A stretch of 64,000 bases of DNA from Gracilinema caldarium. Its GTDB lineage: Bacteria; Spirochaetota; Spirochaetia; Treponematales; Breznakiellaceae. How positions within the stretch are numbered: position 1 is the stretch's first letter; each line of letters starts with the position of its first letter. Made by a program: the position numbers and the translations under genes. The notes under the pieces are model-generated. The model did no database searches. It worked only from the letters and a program-made list of their open reading frames with translations, and was not told where the DNA came from. This document shows, piece after piece, positions 9,355-17,799 of the stretch. Where the stretch lies: positions 62,001 to 126,000 of the forward strand of contig NZ_JAJUHW010000004.1 in NCBI RefSeq assembly GCF_029265695.1, read 5' to 3'.

Positions 9355-9813
9355 ATGGCAGATCAGTATCTAACCTTTGATATCAATGACGAACGCTATG
9401 GTTTTTTAGTCCGGAATATCGAAGTGGTGCTGGAAATGCTTCCCATTACCAGGGTGCCAAACTGTGCCGCGTCTATACTGGGGGTCATAAATCACCGAGG
9501 ATCGGTGGTTCCGGTTATTGATTTACGCAGAATGTTTGGCTTACCCCCCCTCGAGTCTCTCGGAGCAGCTTCTATAATTATTGCGGAAACAGAATATCAA
9601 AACGAAGCTGTCACTATCGGCATACTTGCTGATCAGGTGTATGAAGTTATTTCAATATCAGAAAAAGATATTGAATCCCAGCCTCAGATTGGGAAAAATA
9701 TCCAGGAAAGTTTTATTTCAGGGCTGGCAAAGGTCCAGGATAGATTTATTATTTTATTTTCTCTTGAAAAAATTCTTAAAGCCATAATGAATGAGTCACT
9801 CATCATGAGGTAA
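9355..9813 (+). CDS. cheW: Chemotaxis coupling protein CheW
   Basis: 152-residue CheW domain that links chemoreceptors to CheA. It starts with the beta-barrel sequence QYLTFDINDERYGFLVRNIE, continues with ITRVPNCAASILGVINHRGSVVPVIDLR, the classic CheW signature, and ends with a second barrel segment. Earlier in-frame TTG/GTG codons at 9340-9345 overlap cheY, so ATG 9355 is chosen, although no clear ribosome site precedes it; coupling to cheY translation is likely. Confidence 0.93.
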   Translation: MADQYLTFDINDERYGFLVRNIEVVLEMLPITRVPNCAASILGVINHRGSVVPVIDLRRMFGLPPLESLGAASIIIAETEYQNEAVTIGILADQVYEVISISEKDIESQPQIGKNIQESFISGLAKVQDRFIILFSLEKILKAIMNESLIMR

Positions 9814-9840
9814 GTATAATTTAATATCCTAGGATGAATC

Positions 9841-11724
9841 ATGGCAAAAATCATAATCTGCGAAGATGAAAATATCGTAGCCCTTGATATTAAGCGACAT
9901 CTGGAACGATTTGGTTATGAAGTCGCAGGAATATATGATTGTGCAGAAAATGCAATTTCTGCATGTGCTCGTGATAAGCCCAATCTGGTATTGATGGATA
10001 TACAGCTATCCGGTGCTATGGACGGACTGGACGCCTCAACTATTATTTATCAGAACCACAACATTCCAGTGATCATGCTGACCGCATACGCTGACGATAT
10101 TACGCTAGCACGGGTAAAAGACGGACTCCCCTTTGGCTATATTCTGAAGCCCTTTGAGGACCGGGAATTAAAAACTGCGATAGAAATTGCTCTTTTTCGC
10201 CATGAAATGGACGAAAAACTCCGTAAAAGCGAAGCCCGGTACCGGACCCTGTTCGAAGATGCTCCGACGGCTAATTTTACTGCCGATGGTAATGGTATTT
10301 TAACAGACTGCAATACAACCTTTATCAAACTTCTCGATATTAAAAACAAAGAAGATGTAATAGGGCAGTCTATTTTTTCATACTTTGCCGATACAGACAA
10401 TGGCAATCGTCTTTGGCAGTCCTTTTTAAATCGTACTAATGGTGTTTCACAGGATTGGGAACTTAAAAGATCTGATGGAACTAGAGTGTTTGTGCTGGCA
10501 ACCCTTTCTATCCTACCCCGAACCGAAGACAAACCCTTGGAAATACAGGGCTATCTCCTGGACAATACGGAACACCGAGATCTGGAAAACCAATTGCGAC
10601 AGGCTCAAAAAATGGAAGCCATCGGCCGTTTAGCTGGCGGTATAGCCCATGATTTTAATAACATTATTACCGCCATTATGGGGTACGGTAATCTGCTCCG
10701 AGAAGATATTGAAGATAATCCGCTGCTCAAAGAAGAGGTAGAAGGAATACTTTCTGCTACCCAGCGGGCGGTTAACCTTACAAGGCAATTGCTTTCTTTC
10801 TCCCGCAAACAAGCTGTTGAGGCAAAGGTGGTCAATATCCACGATATCCTCAAGGATCTGGAAAAAATGATCCAGCGCTTGGTAAACGAAAATATTCAGG
10901 TGACTTTGGCGCTGAACGCCAGTACCCCCTTTGTTTCGATAGATCCAGGGCAGTTTGAACAGACTATTGTGAACCTGGTAGTAAATGCCCGGGATGCCAT
11001 AAAGGGAAATGGGTCTATTATTATTCAGACAAAAAGCGTGATCTGTGATAATACATGTCACCAACATGGTATAAAACAAGGGAAATGGCTGCAAATAATA
11101 GTAAAAGACAATGGTTGCGGCATCTCCGCAGAAGATATGCAGCATATATTTGAACCCTTTTTTACCACTAAGGAAAAAGACAAAGGAACCGGTCTCGGCC
11201 TTTCCACGGTGTATGCAATTATTTCACGCAGCGGCGGCCAAATTGCTGTAGAAAGTACGGTCGGCGCGGGGACTACCTTTTTTATCTACTTACCCGAAGT
11301 AGAAGAGAAATCAGAGTCTATCTCCAATACAGCCCAGAAGGTAGAACCAAAAACCCGGTCGGGTACCATTATTGTCGCTGAGGATGATGAGTTTATTCGA
11401 GGGCTTATTAGCAGGCTGCTTGCAAAAAGCGGCTACCGAGTATTAGAGTCCACCGATCCCCATGATGCGATCCGAATAGCGGAACATGAAAAAGACTATA
11501 TGCTTCTCACCGATATCGTCATGCCCCAAATGAATGGATATGATCTTGCCACCAGGTTAAGTGAGAAGAGTCCGGGATTAAAGGTTCTTTTTATTTCAGG
11601 GTACCAGGACCGGTCTTTTATTGTGCCGGAAAAGAACCTTGAAAATATAAAAAGTCTTTTCCTTGAAAAACCTTTTTCCCACGAAGTACTGCTTGAGACG
11701 ATCGATAAACTCGCAGTACTCTAG
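9841..11724 (+). CDS. REC-PAS-HisKA-HATPase-REC hybrid sensor kinase
   Basis: Soluble hybrid histidine kinase of 627 residues with no membrane segments. An N-terminal receiver (about 1-125, acidic E8/D9, phospho-acceptor Asp53 in VLMDIQLSG) is followed by a PAS domain (about 133-245), a HisKA helix with GGIAHDFNNIITAIMGYG, a HATPase with N-box VNLVVNARDAI and G boxes DNGCGIS and GTGLGLSTVY, and a C-terminal receiver with Asp in LLTDIVMPQMNG. It would take phosphate at the front receiver, sense a ligand through PAS and relay to its own C-terminal receiver. It is 27 bp after cheW with AGGA before the ATG, so it is probably the last gene of the chemotaxis operon. Its output partner is not visible. 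Confidence 0.92.
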   Translation: MAKIIICEDENIVALDIKRHLERFGYEVAGIYDCAENAISACARDKPNLVLMDIQLSGAMDGLDASTIIYQNHNIPVIMLTAYADDITLARVKDGLPFGYILKPFEDRELKTAIEIALFRHEMDEKLRKSEARYRTLFEDAPTANFTADGNGILTDCNTTFIKLLDIKNKEDVIGQSIFSYFADTDNGNRLWQSFLNRTNGVSQDWELKRSDGTRVFVLATLSILPRTEDKPLEIQGYLLDNTEHRDLENQLRQAQKMEAIGRLAGGIAHDFNNIITAIMGYGNLLREDIEDNPLLKEEVEGILSATQRAVNLTRQLLSFSRKQAVEAKVVNIHDILKDLEKMIQRLVNENIQVTLALNASTPFVSIDPGQFEQTIVNLVVNARDAIKGNGSIIIQTKSVICDNTCHQHGIKQGKWLQIIVKDNGCGISAEDMQHIFEPFFTTKEKDKGTGLGLSTVYAIISRSGGQIAVESTVGAGTTFFIYLPEVEEKSESISNTAQKVEPKTRSGTIIVAEDDEFIRGLISRLLAKSGYRVLESTDPHDAIRIAEHEKDYMLLTDIVMPQMNGYDLATRLSEKSPGLKVLFISGYQDRSFIVPEKNLENIKSLFLEKPFSHEVLLETIDKLAVL

Positions 11725-11792
11725 GTACATACCAAAATTGTTCTGATACCTTCTCTGCCAGCTAAGAAAAGTAATATTCAGGCATCGAGTCC

Positions 11793-11821
11793 TTGCGGTT
11801 TTAGAGAATTTCCGCTATAGT
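11793..11821 (+). promoter_or_regulatory. Promoter of lepA, predicted leaderless
   Basis: TTGCGG (11793-11798), 17 bp spacer, TATAGT (11816-11821). The lepA ATG is eight bases downstream with no Shine-Dalgarno sequence between, so transcription should begin at about the start codon. Confidence 0.6.
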
Positions 11822-11829
11822 CCGCCCAT

Positions 11830-13635
11830 ATGAATGAGACAGAGCATATCAGGAATTTTTGTATTATAGCCCACATAGATCACGGAAAATCCACCCTGGC
11901 GGATCGGCTTATCCAGAAGGCAAAACTGGTGGATGACCGTAATTTCCAGAATCAAATTCTGGATAATATGGATATTGAACGAGAACGGGGGATTACGATT
12001 AAGAGCCAGGCAGTAACGATTCCCTACCATAGCCTGGACGGCAAGGATTATGAACTTAACTTTGTAGATACCCCCGGCCATGTGGACTTTACCTACGAAG
12101 TTTCCAGGGCAATCAGCTCCTGTGAAGGGGCCCTTCTTCTTGTGGATGCAACCCAGGGAGTACAGGCCCAAACCCTTTCCAATATGTACCTTGCATTGGA
12201 ACACAATTTGGAAATAATTCCGGTAATTAACAAGATTGATATGCCTGCCGCCGATGTAGAGTCCACTAAACATCAAATTGAACACGATTTGGGGCTCGAT
12301 GCGGAGCATGCGCTTTTAGTCTCTGCTAAACAGGGAATCGGTATTGATGAGCTTTTCGAAGCAATAGTTCATCGTATCCCCGCGCCTCGCGGCAGTTCGG
12401 ACAATCCTCTCCAGGCTCTCATTTTTGACTGCCACTACGATCCCTATCGGGGCGTCATTGTCCACCTTCGGGTGTTCCAGGGACATATAAAGCCGGGAAT
12501 GAAAATCCGCTTTATGAACAACAACGCAGAGTATGAGGTAGAAACGGTTGGTGTCTTTAAGCTTGCCCTGGTCGAACAGCCGGAACTTAAAGCCGGAAGC
12601 GTGGGCTACATGATAGCGGGCATAAAAACCGTGAGCGATGTACGGGTCGGTGACACGGTTACCAATGCAGAGCGTCCCTGCGACAAGCCCCTGCCGGGCT
12701 TTAAGGAAGTAAAACCCGTTGTATTCTCATCAATATACCCTGTGGATTCAAATGACTACGAAGAACTCAAGGACAGCCTCGAAAAACTTAAATTAAACGA
12801 TGCCTCGCTTATTTACGAAAAGGATTCATCCGCTGCCCTCGGGTTTGGGTTCCGATGCGGCTTTCTTGGCCTTTTGCACCTGGAGGTTGTACAGGAACGG
12901 CTCGAACGGGAATTTGACCAATCTATTATCTTTACCGCCCCCTCGGTTAAATATAAGCTCCATTTGCGGAACGGCGAAGAAATCTATGTGGACAATCCCA
13001 CCGAATATCCCGATGAGGGGAAAATAGACAGCGCAGAGGAACCCTACATCCGCGCATCCATTATCACACCCACGACCTATCTGGGGTCAATTATGAGCCT
13101 CTGCACGGAAAAACGGGGTGTCCAGACCAACATGACCTATTTGGACGAAAAACGGGTGGAGCTGATTTATGAGATGCCCCTGGCCGAGGTCCTTTTTGAT
13201 TTTTATGACAAGCTCAAAAGTATAAGCCGCGGATATGCGAGCTTTGATTACGACATAACGGGCTACAAGCCCACAGAACTGGTTAAGCTTGATATTCTCT
13301 TAAACGGCAAGGTGGTCGACGCCCTTTCCCAGCTTGTGTTCAAGGGCAATGCCTACGAACGGGCCCGTACCATTTGTGAGCGCCTCAGGGATGAAATTCC
13401 CCGCCAGCAGTTTAAGATTCCCATACAGGGTGCTATCGGCAGCCAGATTATCGCTCGGGAAACCGTAAATGCCCTGCGAAAGGACGTCCTTGCCAAGTGT
13501 TACGGCGGAGATATTACCCGTAAACGGAAACTCCTTGAAAAACAGAAGGAAGGCAAGAAACGCATGAAAATGGTGGGCGACGTAGAACTACCCCAGAATG
13601 CATTTCTTGCGGTCCTAAAATCTAAGGACGAGTAA
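11830..13635 (+). CDS. lepA: Elongation factor 4 (LepA)
   Basis: Ribosome-associated translational GTPase thought to back-translocate or aid initiation. G motifs are all visible: AHIDHGKST (G1), [10 protein letters not shown] (G2), DTPGHVDF (G3), NKIDM (G4) and SAKQG (G5). The C-terminal LepA-specific domain ends with the conserved [16 protein letters not shown] and [13 protein letters not shown]. At 601 residues the length is standard. It has its own promoter and is convergent with the minus-strand DUF115 gene 27 bp away. Confidence 0.97.
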   Translation: MNETEHIRNFCIIAHIDHGKSTLADRLIQKAKLVDDRNFQNQILDNMDIERERGITIKSQAVTIPYHSLDGKDYELNFVDTPGHVDFTYEVSRAISSCEGALLLVDATQGVQAQTLSNMYLALEHNLEIIPVINKIDMPAADVESTKHQIEHDLGLDAEHALLVSAKQGIGIDELFEAIVHRIPAPRGSSDNPLQALIFDCHYDPYRGVIVHLRVFQGHIKPGMKIRFMNNNAEYEVETVGVFKLALVEQPELKAGSVGYMIAGIKTVSDVRVGDTVTNAERPCDKPLPGFKEVKPVVFSSIYPVDSNDYEELKDSLEKLKLNDASLIYEKDSSAALGFGFRCGFLGLLHLEVVQERLEREFDQSIIFTAPSVKYKLHLRNGEEIYVDNPTEYPDEGKIDSAEEPYIRASIITPTTYLGSIMSLCTEKRGVQTNMTYLDEKRVELIYEMPLAEVLFDFYDKLKSISRGYASFDYDITGYKPTELVKLDILLNGKVVDALSQLVFKGNAYERARTICERLRDEIPRQQFKIPIQGAIGSQIIARETVNALRKDVLAKCYGGDITRKRKLLEKQKEGKKRMKMVGDVELPQNAFLAVLKSKDE

Positions 13636-13662
13636 GACGGGAAAAGGGGGCTAGGTGGTTGC

Positions 13663-15387
13663 TTAGGGTTGATTAGCATTTTTAAGGGCCAGCTCTACTA
13701 TTTTGATGAAGTAGTCGAGCTCTGCGCGAACCCGTTTTAAAAAACTGATGTCATTGGTCCCGGGACGCTGCCTGCCGGCAGCGGCGCATTCCGGGACATG
13801 GGCCCATAGGTAATCGCAGTAGTCTATTAGCTGGTCGAGCTCGTCCGCCGCCGCCGGAGCTTCACCGGAGAGTATAGCCCTGAGCCGCCTCAGAGACGCA
13901 AGCTCCTCGGTGAGCAGGGCCTGGATGGCAGCACACCTATCGGTGCCATCTCCATCATGGGGGCTAGTTGCAGGCGATCCGCCTTGTAGGTTCATCAATA
14001 TGCTAATATTCTGCTCTTCTCGTACAAAATTATTTGGTGAGAGCTCTGATTCGTGACTTGAGGGCTCTTCAAAAAGCTCCGAAAGGCTCCCTCGGCGGAT
14101 ATGCAAATCAAGCCCCGCGGGCCGTATATCTACAAGACGCTCATGGGAAGCAAATTCCCTGACAAAAAGATCCCGGTACCGCTGCAATACCCGATCGGTG
14201 TACATCATTTGTCCATTTATATCTAAAACTTTTTGTATATCCCGATGATAAATAGCTGTTTCCATCGCAAGCGGAGCGAAGCGGTTGTGCGTATTATAGC
14301 GTTTTTGATACCCGGGGCTGGATTTTGCATGGTACTGTTCCGGTGTAAAAGCAAAGTCGAGACCCGCAATATACACAGGTCCATCGGTTATGGTTAGTGC
14401 AATATGGGTAGCCGAGAGTCCTACGGAGCCTAGGGGCGGAAAGGTTGTTGGCAGCAGGTCTCTTTGTTTAAGTCTTTTAAAAAAGGCAAGCTCAGTCCAG
14501 GGGGTAAAGAAAAAGCAGGTTTTATCCTCGGGGATTAACAAGGTTCCCGGATGAGCAGAAAGGTCCATGGCAAGCAAAAAATCCTGTGAGCCGTAACCGA
14601 CAAAATCTTTGAGGTTCCAAATTTGGGATTCCAGGGCAACTACGATATCAACCGGAATGGATCGGGCAATAAAAGACTGAAGGGCCGTATCGACACAGAG
14701 TATTCTAAATGGTCTCGTTTCCTTGTGTCGAAGTCCAGGATATTCTCTAACGAGCTGGTCTAAAAGGGTATCCAGGCTGGGGCCCGCTGCAGCCATGAGC
14801 AGCGGTGTCTTACCGAAATGTATTTTATGCATTGGCGTTGTTCGGCCGAGAAGCGGGAGATTGCGCAGGGCGTTTTTTGCATAAAGACGTCCCATACGGG
14901 TTAGGGTCATTGCATTTGCCCAGTCTGTCGCAATATCAGTCTGCAGGCTATGGAGCAGCTCTTTGTATTGGTTTTCATATAAGGTCCATCCGGCATTGAG
15001 AGTTATTAGTTCTACCCGGCGAAATCTTCGAGGGCCCCAGTGCATGCGGACAAAGCTGCACAACTTTTCTGATGAATCTGTTGAAATATATGGAACTTCA
15101 GCGGGTATGTGGGCTAAAAACTCATCCTTTGTTGCATGAAAGAGAGCTTCATCTATTTCTAATGCCAAGATAGAGGAATTTACAGGTAATGACTGCAGGA
15201 TCAGAGAAATGCCATAACCAAAGAGGGGGCTGGCAATTAAGTAAAGCGTTCTTTCTTTTAATTGGTATGTCCGGGCTGCTTTCTCTGCCTGTGCGATAGG
15301 ATCGATGGTAGAAAGCAGCGTTTTGCCCTGGTAGGAAAGTGAAAAACCCCGGCGAGCCGGTAGCTGCCGGGGAAATTCATGCATCAT
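13663..15387 (-). CDS. DUF115 / MptE-like motility-associated protein
   Basis: 574 residues with the DUF115 core (6-hydroxymethylpterin pyrophosphokinase MptE-like fold). Characteristic segments are TPLLMAAAGPSLDTLLD, followed by ILCVDTALQSFIARSIPVDIVVALE and GSVGLSATHIALTITDGPVYIAGLDFAF. Relatives in motile bacteria are annotated as motility-associated Maf factors linked to flagellin glycosylation, so a role in sugar transfer to flagellar proteins is plausible but not proven here. It begins 9 bp after the PpiD-like gene and is probably cotranscribed with it. No ribosome site is obvious, consistent with translational coupling. The C-terminal 100 residues are helical and less conserved-looking. 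Confidence 0.85.
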   Translation of the reverse strand: MMHEFPRQLPARRGFSLSYQGKTLLSTIDPIAQAEKAARTYQLKERTLYLIASPLFGYGISLILQSLPVNSSILALEIDEALFHATKDEFLAHIPAEVPYISTDSSEKLCSFVRMHWGPRRFRRVELITLNAGWTLYENQYKELLHSLQTDIATDWANAMTLTRMGRLYAKNALRNLPLLGRTTPMHKIHFGKTPLLMAAAGPSLDTLLDQLVREYPGLRHKETRPFRILCVDTALQSFIARSIPVDIVVALESQIWNLKDFVGYGSQDFLLAMDLSAHPGTLLIPEDKTCFFFTPWTELAFFKRLKQRDLLPTTFPPLGSVGLSATHIALTITDGPVYIAGLDFAFTPEQYHAKSSPGYQKRYNTHNRFAPLAMETAIYHRDIQKVLDINGQMMYTDRVLQRYRDLFVREFASHERLVDIRPAGLDLHIRRGSLSELFEEPSSHESELSPNNFVREEQNISILMNLQGGSPATSPHDGDGTDRCAAIQALLTEELASLRRLRAILSGEAPAAADELDQLIDYCDYLWAHVPECAAAGRQRPGTNDISFLKRVRAELDYFIKIVELALKNANQP

Positions 15388-15396
15388 AGAATACGG

Positions 15397-16935
15397 TTAT
15401 TTATTGCTGGCCATAAAAGTGCGGACAAAGGTATCAAAGAACTGGTCCTTAAGTTTTTTGCTGTTTAAGAAATAATTCCGCAAGGTCCGCTCAGAGTACT
15501 GGCCGGCAACATAGTTATAATAGTAATTGATGACAGCAGAGGTAGAATCATCAGCTTTTATTTCAGAAACGGGATTGAGAACAATCACGTTGTCACCCAC
15601 CACGAAAGGCTTGGATGGCGTCTGTAGGGGCGTAGAAAAAGCGGTTTTCCAGAATGTTTCGTTTATAGACGCTGAAGCAAGCTCTTTTACATTCATCGAG
15701 CTTAATCCTTTAAAAATCTCGATATCACCATAGTTGAGAGAGAGGGGACCAAAGGATTTCTTTTCCAAAGCCATTGCGGATGCGGCGTTAGCAAAACCCA
15801 TGGTACGCGCTTTTTCAGCAAAACTATTAGCCTGAGCGATGAGGTAATCTTCAATTTTTCCTTTTTCAAAGGAAACCATATAAGATCGGGCCTTTTCGAG
15901 CAGTGCTTTGTCAGGGGTCGTGACAGGCCGGGGATCTTCTTCTGCGCGGTAGAATGCCCAGCCGGATGGACCTTTAACAATTTCACTCAGAGAACCCTTT
16001 GTAAGATTGAGTACCTTTTCTTTGCTTGCAGTATCGGTTATTTCAGTGGCGAGTTCATAGGCATATTTTAGCCCCGTGTCTCCGCCCTTGTCGGCAAATT
16101 CATCCTTTGAATGGGTTTTTGCTGCATCTTCAAAACTGACGGTGCCATTTTTTACAGAATCATAGACCTTTTTTGCATCCCCTTCGCTGGAGCTGATAGT
16201 AATTTTGGAAAGGTGTACCTGTTTGAATAGATCGGGATTTGCACTTATAAAGGCAGCTACTTCGCTGTCGGGATAGGATGCGAGAGGAAATACGACCATA
16301 TCAAAACTGCGTTCGGGGGATGCCATGGAAATAACGAAGTCTTTTTCCTGGCTCGAGATGCGCAGATTGAGGGTGTCTTCCATATAGCGTTCTAATGCAA
16401 TCTGGGCCTCCAGATCTCGCCGGAGATTCATCCTGTCCGCTTCCGATATAGCTTTATATCGGGCCGCAGAAAATTTACCGTTTTCCTGGAACACCGGAAG
16501 GGCTGCCATTCGTTTATCCACGAGCACCTCTGGGGTTTTGTATCCAGTCTTTTTCATTTCCTGCAGGGCAGCGGTCTGAATAACGGTGCTTTCAAAAGCG
16601 GCCCGCCAAACCTGGAAAGCAGCGTATTGGTTATTTTGGTCCTGACCGGAGGATCGTAGCTGTTCACTATAATAGTCCCGTTGCTGGGCGAAGTAATTGC
16701 CGGGGATAAACTCAATCGGAACACCGTCATAGGAGCCGAAGGATAACCTGCCACCTTCAGCCAGGCTGTTTGCTTTGGGCGCCATAGCGGGAACCAGCAC
16801 AAAGGCAATCACAGTAAAAAGGGTGATGAGGATAGAGCCCGTATAAAGAGCGGGATGGGCTTTGAAACGGCGGACAAATTCCTGCCATCCAGAGACCTCA
16901 TTCTGTGCAACAGGCTTTTTTTCTTTTGATGCCAT
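15397..16935 (-). CDS. SurA/PpiD-like membrane-anchored peptidyl-prolyl isomerase
   Basis: 512-residue periplasmic folding factor. One N-terminal transmembrane helix (about residues 34-52, ALYTGSILITLFTVIAFVLV) follows a short cytosolic basic segment, as in PpiD. A SurA-N-type helical chaperone region runs to about 230, then a parvulin-like domain (about 235-330) with KITISSSEGDAKKVYDS and GGDTGL, then a helical C-terminus. The parvulin signature is divergent, so isomerase activity is uncertain while the chaperone role is likely. A good promoter and a GAGAGGTAC ribosome site precede the ATG. The DUF115 gene follows in the same operon. Confidence 0.85.
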   Translation of the reverse strand: MASKEKKPVAQNEVSGWQEFVRRFKAHPALYTGSILITLFTVIAFVLVPAMAPKANSLAEGGRLSFGSYDGVPIEFIPGNYFAQQRDYYSEQLRSSGQDQNNQYAAFQVWRAAFESTVIQTAALQEMKKTGYKTPEVLVDKRMAALPVFQENGKFSAARYKAISEADRMNLRRDLEAQIALERYMEDTLNLRISSQEKDFVISMASPERSFDMVVFPLASYPDSEVAAFISANPDLFKQVHLSKITISSSEGDAKKVYDSVKNGTVSFEDAAKTHSKDEFADKGGDTGLKYAYELATEITDTASKEKVLNLTKGSLSEIVKGPSGWAFYRAEEDPRPVTTPDKALLEKARSYMVSFEKGKIEDYLIAQANSFAEKARTMGFANAASAMALEKKSFGPLSLNYGDIEIFKGLSSMNVKELASASINETFWKTAFSTPLQTPSKPFVVGDNVIVLNPVSEIKADDSTSAVINYYYNYVAGQYSERTLRNYFLNSKKLKDQFFDTFVRTFMASNK

Positions 16936-17006
16936 AGAGTTATGTACCTCTCTGCGTTGAAGCTCGACGTTTACGGTTCAATAAAAAATTGCACCGCGGG
17001 CAGTAA

Positions 17007-17035
17007 ACCATACCATGCAAGCAAAGGGTCGTCAA
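17007..17035 (-). promoter_or_regulatory. Promoter of the PpiD-like/DUF115 operon
   Basis: Read on the minus strand: TTGACG (17030-17035), 17 bp spacer, TATGGT (17007-17012). It leaves a leader of about 65 nt before the start codon at 16935. Confidence 0.6.
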
Positions 17036-17127
17036 TGACTTTGAACCGATATGAAATGGAGAAGAAAAGGTAAAAGTCGGTTGCTTATGAAAACGCTTCG
17101 GTCATTAAAAATTTTAAGCAAAACTGC

Positions 17128-17156
17128 TTGACATAAAAATAGTATTTCGATATATT
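17128..17156 (+). promoter_or_regulatory. Promoter of tRNA-Asp
   Basis: TTGACA (17128-17133), 17 bp spacer, TATATT (17151-17156), an almost perfect consensus. Predicted start is about five bases before the mature tRNA. Confidence 0.8.
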
Positions 17157-17168
17157 CACAACCGTTAC

Positions 17169-17242
17169 GGGGGCGTAGCGAAGCTGGTTATCGCGCTGGC
17201 CTGTCAAGCCGGAGATCGCGGGTTCAAGCCCCGTCGCTCCCG
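17169..17242 (+). tRNA. tRNA-Asp (anticodon GTC)
   Basis: Complete cloverleaf. The acceptor stem GGGGGCG pairs with CGCTCCC (one G-T wobble); the anticodon arm CTGGC-CTGTCAA-GCCGG carries GTC; the T arm GCGGG-TTCAAGC-CCCGT is intact; the discriminator is G. CCA is not encoded. It has its own promoter and a strong terminator immediately downstream, so it is a single-gene transcription unit. Confidence 0.96.
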
Positions 17243-17243
17243 T

Positions 17244-17274
17244 AAAGCCCGTCCAATTTTGGACGGGCTTTTTT
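17244..17274 (+). terminator. Intrinsic terminator of tRNA-Asp
   Basis: A GCCCGTCC / GGACGGGC stem with an AATTTT loop followed by a run of T. Confidence 0.9.
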
Positions 17275-17318
17275 CCATATAAGCGTTGTAACAAAATTAA
17301 TAAAAAGCAACAGAATGA

Positions 17319-17391
17319 CGGGCTGTAGCGCAGGGGCTAGCGCGCTTGGTTCGGGACCAAGATGTCGGCGGTTCAAATCCGCCCAGCCCGA
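17319..17391 (+). tRNA. tRNA-Pro (anticodon CGG)
   Basis: Acceptor CGGGCTG pairs perfectly with CAGCCCG; the anticodon arm CTTGG-TTCGGGA-CCAAG gives CGG; the T arm GGCGG-TTCAAAT-CCGCC is intact; the discriminator is A. CCA is not encoded. The 3' end of this gene and its flank are repeated twice in the next 310 bp (17590-17621 and 17681-17701). Confidence 0.96.
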
Positions 17392-17405
17392 GGAATACTC
17401 AAAAG
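17374..17405 (+). repeat. tRNA-Pro tail repeat, copy A (in the intact tRNA)
   Basis: 32 bp starting in the T loop and running through the acceptor 3' strand plus 14 bp of flank (ends AGGAATACTCAAAAG). It is identical over all 32 bp to 17590-17621 and over 21 bp to 17681-17701. Confidence 0.9.
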
Positions 17406-17430
17406 ATCACCATTTCTGGTGGTCTTTTTT
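17402..17430 (+). terminator. Intrinsic terminator after tRNA-Pro
   Basis: AGATCACC / GGTGGTCT stem with an ATTTCT loop, then six T residues. It is the first of three terminators that each follow a copy of the tRNA-Pro tail. Confidence 0.8.
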
Positions 17431-17549
17431 ATTTAGCGGGCAGTGTCTTTAATAAACGTAGAGGCGAGGGCGGGCGGATTTGAAACGGAGCAGGCGCGCC
17501 GCGAAGGCGGCTGAAAGCGCCCAGGGATGGGCGCGGCAGCCTGCGGAGG

Positions 17550-17606
17550 CGGGCTGGAGTGTGGATGCAGGAAGCGTCCGCACGGAAGCCAAATCCGCCC
17601 AGCCCG
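17550..17606 (+). other. tRNA-like minihelix with both acceptor strands of tRNA-Pro
   Basis: CGGGCTGG (17550-17557) is perfectly complementary to CCAGCCCG (17599-17606), recreating the tRNA-Pro acceptor stem around a 41-nt interior that lacks recognisable D and anticodon arms. Not a functional tRNA. It could be a degenerate tRNA copy or a structured element. Confidence 0.5.
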
Positions 17607-17621
17607 AGGAATACTCAAAAG
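17590..17621 (+). repeat. tRNA-Pro tail repeat, copy B
   Basis: Perfect 32-bp copy of 17374-17405, 216 bp downstream, without the rest of the tRNA. Identity ends exactly where a different terminator begins. Confidence 0.9.
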
Positions 17622-17645
17622 CCGCATTGTTCAATGCGGCTTTTT
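17617..17645 (+). terminator. Intrinsic terminator after tail copy B
   Basis: AAAAGCCGCATTG pairs with CAATGCGGCTTTT, with a T-run. The stem sequence is unrelated to the terminator after copy A. Confidence 0.85.
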
Positions 17646-17660
17646 CGTTTTAAGGATGAA

Positions 17661-17685
17661 GCGGGCGCTGCATAGCAGCGTCCGC
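17661..17685 (+). repeat. 11-bp GC-rich hairpin leading into tail copy C
   Basis: GCGGGCGCTGC and GCAGCGTCCGC form an 11-bp stem with a three-base loop (one G-T pair). The 3' arm overlaps the start of tail copy C. Confidence 0.7.
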
Positions 17686-17701
17686 CCAGCCCGAGGAATA
17701 C
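17681..17701 (+). repeat. tRNA-Pro tail repeat, copy C
   Basis: 21 bp identical to 17378-17398, covering the acceptor 3' strand, discriminator base and nearest flank. Confidence 0.85.
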
Positions 17702-17706
17702 GAGAA

Positions 17707-17743
17707 GGGGATGTCCAACTAGTTTAGGACATCCCCATTTTAT
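17707..17743 (+). terminator. Intrinsic terminator after tail copy C
   Basis: GGGGATGTCC pairs with GGACATCCCC across a 10-base loop, followed by ATTTTATTT. Confidence 0.8.
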
Positions 17744-17799
17744 TTAACGAGCAGTGTTATCAGTGAACCCATAGGCGGAGGCGGGCTGGAGTCTACCCT

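Larger units (their letters stand above)
17392..17799. other. 408-bp region of tRNA-Pro tail duplications and GC-rich hairpins, no gene
   Basis: No convincing coding sequence. Content in order: terminator 1; a 20-bp element at 17427-17446 repeated with two mismatches at 17738-17757; an inverted 13-bp copy of the T arm (17472-17484); a nested hairpin (GGCTG 17508-17512 with CAGCC 17536-17540 around GCGCCC/GGGCGC); an 18-bp repeat at 17543-17560, again at 17775-17792; tail copy B with terminator 2; an 11-bp-stem hairpin at 17661-17685; tail copy C with terminator 3. The pattern suggests repeated insertion or duplication at the tRNA 3' end; mechanism unknown. Confidence 0.75.

Noticed and set aside
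17550-17606. A second functional tRNA after tRNA-Pro
   Set aside because: Only the acceptor helix is rebuilt; there is no anticodon arm or D arm, so it is listed as tRNA-like only.
17374-17701. CRISPR array
   Set aside because: Three copies with unequal spacing (216 and about 90 bp), copies shrink and match a tRNA end, and no cas genes are present.
17433-17727. Short open frames in the GC-rich region after tRNA-Pro
   Set aside because: They span hairpins, terminators and tRNA tail copies, have no ribosome sites and overlap one another on both strands.
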